Source: Nitrospinota bacterium
GTDB taxonomy: Bacteria > Nitrospinota_A > UBA7883 > JACRLM01
DNA length: 47,882 bases
Reading direction: 5' to 3'
Assembly (NCBI GenBank): GCA_016235255.1
Contig: JACRLM010000008.1
Coordinates: 1 to 47,882, forward strand
The translations under genes were made by a program, and so were the position numbers. Position 1 is the first letter of the stretch, and the number at the start of each line of letters is the position of its first letter. The notes under the pieces are model-generated. The model did not search any database, had not been told where the DNA came from, and saw only the letters and a program-made list of their open reading frames with translations. Below, piece after piece: positions 19,752 to 27,729 of this stretch.

Positions 19752-20336
19752 GTGAAACGGACAGTATGGGCGGCGGCGATGGCTCTGGCAGCCATTTCCG
19801 CGTTTGCCATAATGGAGAAGGTCAAAACAGGGGACTCGTTCTGCGTTTCATGCCACCTGGCGGACGGGAAAGCGATGCATGGCGGGAAGCATGACGCCAT
19901 GACCGCAAAGCCAGCCCGAAGCCTTGCCGGAACGCATTACCAGCTTGCGGGGGGCGATGGGCAGGGTTGCTACAATTGCCACAAGGGTGAATCGCTGGCC
20001 GGGCGGGCCGAAGTGTTCACGCTGGAAATCAGGAACACCGCCAAACACTTTTTCGCCACGTCAAAAGAGCCGGAAAGGGCGCGCAGGATAATCGAGGATT
20101 CCTATTGCCTGCGATGCCACATGAATATTGCGTCAAAATCGCCGGAATACGCTTTCCACAGTTTCAAGGCTCACGCCGGGATATTAAAGCCATCCTGCCA
20201 GGAGTGCCACAGGTTCCATGCGCCCCAAGGCGCGGAAGGAACATTCCTCGATAAAGCAAAGATCATGGCGCAGTGCGGGATATGCCACAAAGCGCCAGAT
20301 CAAAGCCCCTTTGTCCGCCGTTCGCTGGGCCTTTAG
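19752..20336 (+). CDS. Membrane-anchored pentahaem c-type cytochrome
   Basis: The 195-residue product has a signal-anchor helix (TVWAAAMALAAISAFAIM). Five haem-attachment motifs follow in order: CVSCH, CYNCH, CLRCH, CQECH and CGICH. An N-terminal anchor followed by several haems with spaced His residues resembles the NapC/NirT/NrfH quinol dehydrogenases in layout. The haem count and spacing differ from the usual four-haem NapC, so I do not assign that name. It could pass electrons from the quinone pool to periplasmic acceptors. The start is GTG 19752, right after the phosphoesterase stop, and an upstream ATG at 19716 would overlap that gene. Its position near the nap operon suggests a respiratory role. 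Confidence 0.82.
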   Translation: MKRTVWAAAMALAAISAFAIMEKVKTGDSFCVSCHLADGKAMHGGKHDAMTAKPARSLAGTHYQLAGGDGQGCYNCHKGESLAGRAEVFTLEIRNTAKHFFATSKEPERARRIIEDSYCLRCHMNIASKSPEYAFHSFKAHAGILKPSCQECHRFHAPQGAEGTFLDKAKIMAQCGICHKAPDQSPFVRRSLGL

Positions 20337-20366
20337 CGCCAGCGCGCCCCGGCCTTAAAGCTCTTT

Positions 20367-21977
20367 TCAACTTTCATCGCTGTGATGGACATTGCCGGAA
20401 GAGCCGTGGATGATTCCGGCCAGGCCGGATATCATCGCCTGCAAAGACTCCGCCTGCGAAGCCAACTGTACGCTGGCCGCGGACGATTGCTCGGCGATGG
20501 CCGCGTTGCTCTGCGTCACCTTGTCCATCTGGTTGATCGCCTCCTTCACCGCGGAAACTCCCTGCGCCTGCTCGGCGGAGGCGGCGGCGATCTCTTTTAT
20601 AATGCTGGCCACCTTCCCGGCGCTGTCATTGATCGCCCGAAGAGCCGTCACAGCGCCGTTGACGATGTCCACCCCTTCGTTGGAGCGGACCACGGCGTTC
20701 TGGATAAGCTGGGTGGTGTCCTTGGCCGCCGCGGCCGACCGCTGCGCCAGGTTCCGGACCTCCTCGGCCACCACGGCGAAACCCTTCCCATGCTCGCCGG
20801 CCCTGGCCGCTTCCACCGCCGCGTTGAGCGCCAGCAGGTTAGTCTGGAAAGCTATCTCCTCGATCACCTTGATGATCTTGGACACCTCGCCGCTGCTATG
20901 CTTTATGGAATTAATGGACGTGACCATGCTTTCCATGGCGTCGTTGCCGCTTTTGACCAGCTTGGCGGTGGCCTCCATCATTTCGTTGGCGGCCTCCGCG
21001 CTCTGGGCGTTATGCTTCACCCGGTTGGCGATCTCCTCCATGGATGCGGACGTCTCTTCAATAGACGACGCCTGCTCGGTGGCTCCTTCCGCCAGGCTCT
21101 GCGACGCGCCGGACACCTGGTTTGCCGCGTCAGACACCTGGTTGGACCCCTCGGTCACATCCTTGGCTATCGACTCCACCGGCTTTATCACCGTCAGCCG
21201 TATCAGATACACCACCACCGCGCTTGCGATCAGGATCACCAGCAGCGATGCGACGACGGTCTGCACGATGATGGAATTGACCTGGCTGTCCAGCGGCTTT
21301 AAGTCCATGATTATCTGGAAGGCTCCGTGCAAGTCGCCCTCTTTCTTCCCGTCCTTCTTGAATCCGACCGGGTCCACATCGCTGGGCTGGGCGCCCGGCG
21401 GAACGTCCGTTGCGACGCCGTGGCAGACAAGGCATTCCTTTGTCAGCTTCACCGCCCTCATGTACCGGAACACGTTGTCCTTTTCGTCCACGCCGGAAAC
21501 TTCCATCGCCCCGCTTTGCTGCAACTGCCGTATGAGCTGCTTTTCCGTCTCCGATTCGGGATTGTAATTTTTATTCCGGGCGTCAAACCTGGTGGGCTTG
21601 AACTTGAAATGGCTCTCCTCCGCCCCCGCCTGCGCCGCCTTGAACGCCCAGACCACCGGTATGCCGGTGTTGTAGTACCTTGTCTGCCGCAATTTATCGA
21701 AGAACGCGTCGGAGCCGGAAGGTATCCCCTCCAGGTCTTTTAGCGCTTCGGCAAGCATCTCGTCAAGCTTGACTGCGTTGTATTTGAACATCGCCTCCGC
21801 GGCGGCCATCCTGGCGTTCTCGGCCATGCGCCCGATTGCCTTCGCCTTGTAGAACATCTCGTCGAGGGTATTCTTCTTGAAAGTGTTAACGTAGAACACC
21901 GCCAGCGCCATGGATGAAACGAAAAGAGAAAGCGCTATTCCGACGATGATCTTGTTCTGAAGGCTCAGGTTCTTCAT
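20367..21977 (-). CDS. Methyl-accepting chemotaxis protein with haem-c-type (DUF3365/Tll0287-like) sensor domain
   Basis: The 536-residue receptor has transmembrane helices at about 9-30 and 236-258 flanking a periplasmic domain of about 205 residues. That domain contains CLVCH (Cys182, Cys185, His186), a covalent c-haem attachment motif, in the context [14 protein letters not shown] typical of Tll0287-like/DUF3365 sensors. The cytoplasmic part lacks a long HAMP region and carries the conserved signalling hairpin ([22 protein letters not shown]). It would sense redox state or a small ligand at the haem and signal to CheA. AAGGTGA lies about 8 bases upstream of the ATG. It sits between the pentahaem cytochrome and the nap operon. 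Confidence 0.9.
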   Translation of the reverse strand: MKNLSLQNKIIVGIALSLFVSSMALAVFYVNTFKKNTLDEMFYKAKAIGRMAENARMAAAEAMFKYNAVKLDEMLAEALKDLEGIPSGSDAFFDKLRQTRYYNTGIPVVWAFKAAQAGAEESHFKFKPTRFDARNKNYNPESETEKQLIRQLQQSGAMEVSGVDEKDNVFRYMRAVKLTKECLVCHGVATDVPPGAQPSDVDPVGFKKDGKKEGDLHGAFQIIMDLKPLDSQVNSIIVQTVVASLLVILIASAVVVYLIRLTVIKPVESIAKDVTEGSNQVSDAANQVSGASQSLAEGATEQASSIEETSASMEEIANRVKHNAQSAEAANEMMEATAKLVKSGNDAMESMVTSINSIKHSSGEVSKIIKVIEEIAFQTNLLALNAAVEAARAGEHGKGFAVVAEEVRNLAQRSAAAAKDTTQLIQNAVVRSNEGVDIVNGAVTALRAINDSAGKVASIIKEIAAASAEQAQGVSAVKEAINQMDKVTQSNAAIAEQSSAASVQLASQAESLQAMISGLAGIIHGSSGNVHHSDES

Positions 21978-22313
21978 GCAGGTGTCACCTTGTAATAATA
22001 ATGATCATAAAATTAACGATCCTGCCTGCTCGTGAACAACAATGCCCGGCTGGACTCAATAGCAATATAAAAAGTCTATCTATTGTCCTTGTTCCAGGAG
22101 ATTTATTCAACCGCAAAGTATTAAAAGTCAAGAGGATAAGATGCATTAATTATACTTTTTATCAACAAATTTCACTCCATTAACGTAACGCATCGTTACG
22201 TTAACGAAAAGCGAGGTTATTTGGAGCGGTATTTGAGGTGGGGCTGTATGGGAGGTGGAGCGTGGAATGCCTTAAGGGCAAGTATAATTCCCGCTCCGGC
22301 CTGCCATGCGAAA
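21978..22313. other. Intergenic region between haem chemoreceptor and napB
   Basis: The region is AT-rich over 21990-22200 and holds the receptor's leader, presumably its promoter, and a perfect 25-bp palindrome at 22180-22204. A TTGACT on the minus strand (22126-22131) might be a -35 element, but no good -10 follows. A 60-codon plus-strand open frame here has no ribosome site or family features. Confidence 0.6.
22180..22204. promoter_or_regulatory. Perfect 11-bp-arm palindrome, candidate operator
   Basis: Arms TTAACGTAACG (22180-22190) and CGTTACGTTAA (22194-22204) are exact reverse complements separated by CAT. The repeat lies about 200 bp upstream of the haem chemoreceptor start and 110 bp past the napB stop. 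The lack of a T-run argues against a simple intrinsic terminator. A dimeric regulator site is the more likely reading, but the factor is unknown. Confidence 0.65.
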
Positions 22314-22772
22314 TTATTTCTTCTGCGCCCCTTTGCTTTTGACGATGAACTTGTCGTTCATGTTTTTCACCAAAGGTTTCACGTCCGCCTGGGGGACATG
22401 GCACTGGGTGCAGTTGTAGCGCGCCATGCTCACCTTGCCTTCCTGCATATGCGTTGCGGGAATGGCCACGGTCTTTTCATCGGCGTAGGCCGGATCGTGG
22501 CACATGAGGCAGTCGTTGTTGTCCCGGGACAGGTTCAGGTTTTCCACGGAATGGGGTATCTGCGGCGGGGCGCCTGTGAATCCGCGGGGAAGCAGCTTGT
22601 TTGCCCCCGGCTCCCCCCCCTTGTAGTCCACGGTGGAAGGGGGAAGGTCGTCTTGCAGCGGGCTGTTTCCCCGAAGGGTCTTCACCCCGCCGAATATGTC
22701 ATCACCGGCGAACGACAGGCCCGCCGCCAGCGCAAATGACACCAGGACCGCCGAAAAGAAAATCCGTCTCAT
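22314..22772 (-). CDS. napB: Periplasmic nitrate reductase small subunit, dihaem cytochrome c
   Basis: NapB is the dihaem electron-transfer subunit that reduces NapA in the periplasm. The 152-residue protein has a Sec signal peptide (cleavage near SFAG). It has the family's GFTGAPPQIPHSVENL segment, and the two haem sites CLMCH and CTQCH each have the expected His-rich surroundings. GGGAGGGG precedes the ATG. It is the last gene of napD-A-G-H-B, 15 bp after napH. The C-terminus is Lys-rich. Confidence 0.95.
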   Translation of the reverse strand: MRRIFFSAVLVSFALAAGLSFAGDDIFGGVKTLRGNSPLQDDLPPSTVDYKGGEPGANKLLPRGFTGAPPQIPHSVENLNLSRDNNDCLMCHDPAYADEKTVAIPATHMQEGKVSMARYNCTQCHVPQADVKPLVKNMNDKFIVKSKGAQKK

Positions 22773-22787
22773 AAAACGCCCCTCCCC

Positions 22788-23585
22788 TTATTTCCTGAAT
22801 TTCCTGATTCCAAACCGGATCGCCCCGTCCGCCGCCCTGTCCACACAGGCGCCGCACATCACGCACTCGCCGCTCGGCCTTTCCTTGTTCAAGATAAGCT
22901 TGAGAGCATGAGGCTCCGGGCATACTTCCACATAGTTCCGGATATCCATCTCCCTGCCGCCAGTGGCCGCCACTTGCGCCAGCGAATATCTGCCCAGTAT
23001 CGCCAAAAAGGCTCCCAGCGGGCACAAGCTTCTGCACCAGCCGGTGCGCGCCACGGCCAGTTCGTAATGGAACAGCGCGCCGATGACAAGCCAGCTGGCC
23101 AGCCCGGCGCCCAATCCGGCGAAAAGAATGGCGCGGGCCAGTATCGAAACCGGATTGTACATCTCGTAAAGCGCCACTCCGGAGGCAAGCGCCGCCGCCA
23201 GGGTTGCCGCCATGAAATAATATTTCGTCTCCACCGGGAATCCCTGGAACGGTTTGCGGATCGAAAGTTTTCGGGACAGCCAGTGGGCGAAGTCGAGCAA
23301 CACCCCTAGCGGGCACACCCATCCGCAAAAAGCCCTCCCGCCAGCCAGAAGGTAAAACACGATGACCACGGCAGATCCCAGCGCAGCCGTTTTATAAAGC
23401 CCTCCCGTGGCCAGGAACGATTGCGCCGCCATCAGCGGATCCGTCAGCGGTATGACGCCAAGCAGGGTGGAACCGGAATAGTCACCCACAAGCAGTTTCC
23501 GCTTAAAGTACGCGCTGATGACAAAAATGGACAATATTGCCACCGCCGTAATCCGCCGCGCCCACCACCATTTCCCGTACTTCAT
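22788..23585 (-). CDS. napH: Quinol dehydrogenase membrane component NapH
   Basis: NapH is a polytopic inner-membrane iron-sulfur protein that, with NapG, oxidises quinol and feeds electrons to periplasmic nitrate reduction. The 265-residue product has about four membrane helices. It has two CxxxCP-type motifs at membrane faces (FCGWVCPLG and WCRSLCPLG) and a cytoplasmic ferredoxin-like CVMCGACVDR near the end. That last part is incomplete relative to a full 2[4Fe-4S] domain. The start ATG at 23583-23585 overlaps the napG stop as ATGA and has a GGAGGG site. A longer open frame upstream lies inside napG and is rejected. Confidence 0.93.
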   Translation of the reverse strand: MKYGKWWWARRITAVAILSIFVISAYFKRKLLVGDYSGSTLLGVIPLTDPLMAAQSFLATGGLYKTAALGSAVVIVFYLLAGGRAFCGWVCPLGVLLDFAHWLSRKLSIRKPFQGFPVETKYYFMAATLAAALASGVALYEMYNPVSILARAILFAGLGAGLASWLVIGALFHYELAVARTGWCRSLCPLGAFLAILGRYSLAQVAATGGREMDIRNYVEVCPEPHALKLILNKERPSGECVMCGACVDRAADGAIRFGIRKFRK

Positions 23586-24292
23586 GCTCCCTCCTGCAGC
23601 CAGCCCCACCGGTAATGCTTTCCAAGCGCCCCCTTGACCCCGGCTATGTCGAACACCCGTATGGCCGGAAGGTCGAGCACGCAGGAGTGCTCGCACTTGC
23701 CGCAGCCGGTGCAGCTGTCCGAATGCACCACCGGCTCGAAAATGGTGTGTTTGCCGGTGCGCTGGTTCACCCACATCTCAAGCTTAATGGCCTTGCCTAT
23801 AAGGGGACATGCGTTATAGCACACCTCACACCGCAGCCCCTTGATGGCCAGGCACGTCTCCCTGTCGGACAATACCGCCAGCCCCATCCGGGACTTGCTG
23901 ATGTCCTTGAGCGACTTGTCCAGCGCGCCGCTGGGGCAGGCCTTCACGCACGGTATGTCCTCGCACATGTAACACGGCTTTTCCCGGGACACTATGTACG
24001 GAGTTCCCGGCGCCACTCCCGACCCCGGCTCTCCCATTTTTATCGCGTCGTATGGGCAGGCGCGAATGCATTGTCCGCACTTTATGCACCGGGATACGAA
24101 CCTGTCCGCATCTATCGCCCCCGGCGGTCTTTGAGCGTATGCCCATTTCCCGCCCCCTGTGGAGACAAGGCCCAACGCGGTGGCTCCCGCGAGAAAGCCC
24201 AGCAAGCTTGACGCGTCCAGAAACCGCCGTCTCGTCACACCGGATGGATTACCGGACTCTTCTCCAGCCTTGTCTTCGCTGTCCGGAAGCAT
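23582..24292 (-). CDS. napG: Ferredoxin-type protein NapG (Tat-exported)
   Basis: NapG is a periplasmic protein predicted to carry four [4Fe-4S] clusters and to relay electrons from NapH. The 236-residue product has a twin-arginine signal (TRRRFLDASS, residues about 20-29). Four cysteine clusters follow: CIKCGQCIRACP, CYMCEDIPCVKACP, CEVCYNACP and CTGCGKCEHSC. It is coupled to napH by a 4-bp overlap and follows napA by 13 bp. Presence of NapGH suggests quinol oxidation independent of NapC. Confidence 0.94.
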   Translation of the reverse strand: MLPDSEDKAGEESGNPSGVTRRRFLDASSLLGFLAGATALGLVSTGGGKWAYAQRPPGAIDADRFVSRCIKCGQCIRACPYDAIKMGEPGSGVAPGTPYIVSREKPCYMCEDIPCVKACPSGALDKSLKDISKSRMGLAVLSDRETCLAIKGLRCEVCYNACPLIGKAIKLEMWVNQRTGKHTIFEPVVHSDSCTGCGKCEHSCVLDLPAIRVFDIAGVKGALGKHYRWGWLQEGA

Positions 24293-24305
24293 AAATACAG
24301 CTCCG

Positions 24306-26774
24306 TCACGCTTTGGATATCTTCACCGCGCATTTTTTAAAGTCAGCTTGGCGCGATATGGGGCATGTGGCGTCCAGCGTCACCTTGTTTATAAGGATGC
24401 TCTCGTCAAACCACGGCACGTAAACAAGCCCCTTGGGAGGCTTGTTCCTTCCTTCGATCTCCGCCCGGGCGGTGACGCTTCCCCGGCGCGACTCTATCTT
24501 CACAAGGTCGTTGCGGTTGATCCCCATAGCCTTCGCGTCGTCCGGATGCAGCGCCACCGTCGCCTGCGGCACGGCCCTGTGCAACTCCGCCACGCGCCTT
24601 GTCATCGTGCCGGAATGCCAGTGTTCGAGCACCCTTCCTGTGCTAAGCCAGAATGGGTAATCTTTGTCCGGCGCCTCGGCGGGGGGGGCGTATGGCCGAA
24701 GCCATATGTTGGCCTTGCTGCCGGTCTTTTTATTGCCGTAGAACGAATAGCCCGACCCGGCCGGCACATACGGGTCATACCCTTCCTTGAACCGCCATTG
24801 CGTCTCCTTGCCGTTTACCACCGGCCACCGCAGTCCGCGCACCTGATGGTATGTGTCAAAGGGCGCCAGGTCGTGCCCATGCCCGTCGCCGAATTTGCGG
24901 TATTCCTCGAACAACGCTTTCTGGACGTAGAATCCGAATATTTTCGCCTCGTCGTTAAGCCCCTTTTTCGCGGATGGATATTTTTTAGCTTCCCTGGCGA
25001 AAAGGTGATCGTACATCGTTTTGGCCTTAAGCCCGGGCCGCTTGGCCAGAAGATCAGCCGGCCAGACGTCGGAAAGCTTGAACCGTTTTGAAAACTCCAT
25101 CACCTGCCACAGGTCGGAGCGCCGTTCATCATTTACCGCCACCTGCTGGCGCCAGAACTGGGTGCGCCGCTCCGCGTTGCCATACGCGCCTTCTTTTTCG
25201 TAAATCATGGCCACGGGGAGTATCAGGTCCGCCACCACGGTGGAGGCGTTCGGATATGCGTCGGAGACGATAACGAAATTCTCCGGGTCCCGCGCCGCCT
25301 TTATCCAGTGGTTGAGGTTTGGATAGTCCTGGAACGGATTGGCGCACATAACCCAGAGGACGTTCACTTTCCTGTCCTCCAGCGCCCGCATCATCGCCAC
25401 GGCGTGTGTCCCCGGTTTCGGGTTTATGGTCCCTTCCGGCAGGTCCCAAATTTTCTCCGCCACAGCCCTGTGGTCCGGATTGTTCACCACCATGTCCGCC
25501 GGAAGCCTGTGGGAGAACGTCCCCACCTCCCGCGCCGTGCCGCATGCGGAGGGCTGCCCCGTCAGCGAATACGGCGAGGAACCGGGAATGGATATCTTGC
25601 CCGTGAGAAGATGAAGGTTATATATCAGGTTGTTCATCCATGTCCCGCGCACATGCTGGTTCACCCCCATCGTCCAGAACGAAGTTACCCTCCGCCCCGG
25701 GTCGGCGTATTCTTTGGCCAGCGCCTCAAGCTGGCTTACAGGAACGCCAGCTATGGCCGAAACCTTTTCGGCTGTGTATTCGGACACCATCTTCTTGTAG
25801 CTTTCAAAGTCCGTCATGTCGCCGTTGGCGGCGGTGTCCCTGTTCTTCTGCCCCTGTTCGAGGGGATGGTCCGGGCGCAGCCCATAGCCGATGTCCGTGG
25901 GGCCTGTCTTGAAGTTGCAGTGGTCCTTCACAAAAGCCTCGTTCACGGCGCCGCTCTTTATGATGTAATTGGCGATGAAGTTGGCTATCGCCAGGTCGGA
26001 CTGGGGAGTGATGACCAGCGTCTGGTCGGCCACCGAAGAGGAGCGGTTGTCAAACGTGGTCATGTTCACAAGCTTGACGCCGGACCCGGTGAGCTTGCGG
26101 TTTGTGACCCGGGAGAAAAGGATCGGGTGCATCTCAGACATGTTCGCGCCCCACAGCACGAACGTGTCGGCGTTCTCTATGTCCTCATAGCATCCCATCG
26201 GCTCGTCTATGCCGAAGCTGAGCATGAACCCGGCCACGGCGGAGGCCATGCAGTGCCGCGCGTTGGGATCCAGGTTATTGGAGCGCAGACCGGCCTTCAT
26301 GAACTTTGCGGCCGCGTAGCCTTCCCATATCGTCCATTGCCCGGAGCCGAACATGGCCACGCCCTCCGGCCCCTTGGCCTTGAGCGCGGCCTTGAATTTT
26401 TCCTCCATAACGTCAAAAGCCTGCTTCCATGAAACAGGCGTGAACTTGCCGTTCTTGTCATATTTCCCGCCGCTCATCCGCAGAAGCGGTTTTTTTAGCC
26501 GATCCTCCCCATACATGATCTTGGAGAGGAAATAACCTTTTATGCAATTTAGCCCCCTGTTCACCGGAGCTTCCGGATCCCCTTTCGTGGCCACCACCCG
26601 GTTGTCCTTCACCCCCACCATCACACCGCATCCCACCCCGCAGAAGCGGCATACCGCCTTGTCCCATTTGACTCCCCCGTCTTCCGCCGCCCCGGAGATC
26701 ACCGGTGCGCCGGCGGCGGCCATGGCTGCGGCCGCGGCGGAGGCTTTCAGGAATTTGCGTCTTGAGATGTCCAT
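24306..26774 (-). CDS. napA: Periplasmic nitrate reductase catalytic subunit
   Basis: NapA reduces nitrate to nitrite at a molybdenum bis-MGD centre. The 822-residue protein starts with a Tat signal ([11 protein letters not shown]). The [4Fe-4S] ligands are Cys42, Cys45, Cys49 and Cys77, and the probable Mo ligand is Cys175 in [10 protein letters not shown], as in known NapA enzymes. Arginine- and glycine-rich MGD-binding segments such as [13 protein letters not shown] and [14 protein letters not shown] follow. The length and C-terminal dinucleotide-binding domain are normal for NapA. The start is supported by GGGAGAGGA. It lies 27 bp after napD and 13 bp before napG. Confidence 0.96.
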   Translation of the reverse strand: MDISRRKFLKASAAAAAMAAAGAPVISGAAEDGGVKWDKAVCRFCGVGCGVMVGVKDNRVVATKGDPEAPVNRGLNCIKGYFLSKIMYGEDRLKKPLLRMSGGKYDKNGKFTPVSWKQAFDVMEEKFKAALKAKGPEGVAMFGSGQWTIWEGYAAAKFMKAGLRSNNLDPNARHCMASAVAGFMLSFGIDEPMGCYEDIENADTFVLWGANMSEMHPILFSRVTNRKLTGSGVKLVNMTTFDNRSSSVADQTLVITPQSDLAIANFIANYIIKSGAVNEAFVKDHCNFKTGPTDIGYGLRPDHPLEQGQKNRDTAANGDMTDFESYKKMVSEYTAEKVSAIAGVPVSQLEALAKEYADPGRRVTSFWTMGVNQHVRGTWMNNLIYNLHLLTGKISIPGSSPYSLTGQPSACGTAREVGTFSHRLPADMVVNNPDHRAVAEKIWDLPEGTINPKPGTHAVAMMRALEDRKVNVLWVMCANPFQDYPNLNHWIKAARDPENFVIVSDAYPNASTVVADLILPVAMIYEKEGAYGNAERRTQFWRQQVAVNDERRSDLWQVMEFSKRFKLSDVWPADLLAKRPGLKAKTMYDHLFAREAKKYPSAKKGLNDEAKIFGFYVQKALFEEYRKFGDGHGHDLAPFDTYHQVRGLRWPVVNGKETQWRFKEGYDPYVPAGSGYSFYGNKKTGSKANIWLRPYAPPAEAPDKDYPFWLSTGRVLEHWHSGTMTRRVAELHRAVPQATVALHPDDAKAMGINRNDLVKIESRRGSVTARAEIEGRNKPPKGLVYVPWFDESILINKVTLDATCPISRQADFKKCAVKISKA

Positions 26775-26801
26775 GCGTCCTCTCCCAGTATTTATTATGT
26801 G

Positions 26802-27107
26802 TTAGCTTTTGTAACGGCTTTCCCGGCCGTGAGCAAACGGCCCGGCGGCGGTGTCCGGTTGTGTGGAATCCGCCGTCTCATCCTCAAAATGGTGATACGC
26901 CATAAGTACGCTTACAACACCGTCAATCGCCTGTATGTCCCGGGCGGCGGCCACCTGGCCGCCGGTCCCTTCACGCTCTATGGTCACAACGACGCGCCCA
27001 TCCCCGAGGTCCTTGTGCAACTGAGCCCCGTCAACGGCGCTGATGGCTTGGATTACATGGCCAGTCTTGGCCGGATCGGTCGTGACAACTATCCCGGATA
27101 TGTTCAT
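26802..27107 (-). CDS. napD: NapA-specific chaperone NapD
   Basis: NapD is a small cytoplasmic chaperone that binds the NapA Tat signal peptide during cofactor insertion. The product from ATG 27107 is 101 residues. It begins MNISGIVVTT, with a ferredoxin-like beta-alpha-beta pattern and the VISVLMAYHHFE-like end region expected of the family. AAGGTGGG precedes this ATG. The frame is open further upstream, but the extra residues lack NapD character. It is the first gene of the nap operon. The C-terminal 25 residues are extra and polar. Confidence 0.85.
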   Translation of the reverse strand: MNISGIVVTTDPAKTGHVIQAISAVDGAQLHKDLGDGRVVVTIEREGTGGQVAAARDIQAIDGVVSVLMAYHHFEDETADSTQPDTAAGPFAHGRESRYKS

Positions 27108-27625
27108 AGCCCACCTTGTGATTTTCCATGTATAGGACGGGTGGCGGAATACAAAATGAACAGGCCTGCAGCCATTGAAACTGCCCCATGGCCCATGCAA
27201 AGGTGGCGGCCGGACATGTTACCCCCTCGCCTGCCTGTTTCAGACGCTTTATGAACTTAAGGGCGAGGCAGTCACACGCCCATTCCATGCAAACGCAACC
27301 GGAGTTTCTCTTTCCCGGCAGCGCACATAAAGCTTCGCTCAAACTACATGATTTATACCTAATCCAACATTGGCCCCATGTCAAGTTAATCCGGATTGCG
27401 GGAAGCGTGGAAGGAAACTTGCGAAGGGCAATCTCAATCTAAAACCAAACAGGCAAAACGGATGGGATATTAAAGTGACCACTTTTAATTAAATCTGCTC
27501 TTGATACTAATGAAATGGTAAATACGTAAGCATTATATAACAATGTAATATATAGATACAAATTATTTTCAAATAAAATTAGAGATAAGCTGAAAGCCAA
27601 ACTAATAAGCGGCCTAGCAGAACAT

Positions 27626-27649
27626 ATTGATATATTGCACAATATCAAT
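27626..27649. promoter_or_regulatory. Inverted repeat upstream of bcsA, candidate operator
   Basis: Arms ATTGATAT (27626-27633) and ATATCAAT (27642-27649) are exact reverse complements separated by 8 bases. The site lies about 45 bp upstream of the -35 element of the bcsA promoter, a position suited to an activator. The TTGAT half-site resembles FNR/CRP boxes, but the spacing is too wide for FNR. Confidence 0.5.
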
Positions 27650-27692
27650 CATCTAATAATTAAACAACATCCAATCACCTTGGCACATTTTA

Positions 27693-27721
27693 TTGACTTT
27701 TCTTGAATTTATTAGCATAAT
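27693..27721 (+). promoter_or_regulatory. Sigma-70-type promoter for the bcsA operon
   Basis: TTGACT (27693-27698) and CATAAT (27716-27721) are separated by 17 bases, and each differs from consensus at one position. Transcription would begin near 27728. The first possible bcsA codon (TTG 27730) would then be almost leaderless. An AGAAGG at 27737-27742 would instead favour the in-frame TTG at 27754. Confidence 0.65.
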
Positions 27722-27729
27722 TTCATGGA

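Larger units (their letters stand above)
27108..27729. other. Long divergent promoter region between nap operon and bcsA
   Basis: The 622 bp between napD and bcsA contain no gene I can support. The half near napD has ordinary composition, with a TTGACA on the minus strand at 27379-27384 that may belong to a nap promoter (no -10 at ideal spacing). From about 27440 to 27729 the DNA becomes strongly AT-rich. This stretch carries an inverted repeat and a good sigma-70-type promoter before bcsA. Such AT-rich DNA is often bound by nucleoid proteins, but that is inference. Confidence 0.6.

Noticed and set aside
19752..20336. Naming the pentahaem cytochrome napC
   Set aside because: It has five haem sites with different spacing from the usual four-haem NapC, and it is not in the nap operon.
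22001..22183. 60-codon plus-strand frame upstream of the chemoreceptor
   Set aside because: It has no ribosome site, no signal or domain features, and lies in AT-rich intergenic DNA.
23586..23774. N-terminal extension of napH
   Set aside because: The extra residues come from reading napG in another frame. The coupled ATG at 23585 has a GGAGGG ribosome site.
27031..27384. 117-codon minus-strand frame upstream of napD
   Set aside because: It overlaps the napD start in another frame and shows no recognisable motifs or ribosome site.
27626..27649. FNR box upstream of bcsA
   Set aside because: The TTGAT and ATCAA halves are separated by 12 bases rather than 4, so it does not fit the FNR consensus.
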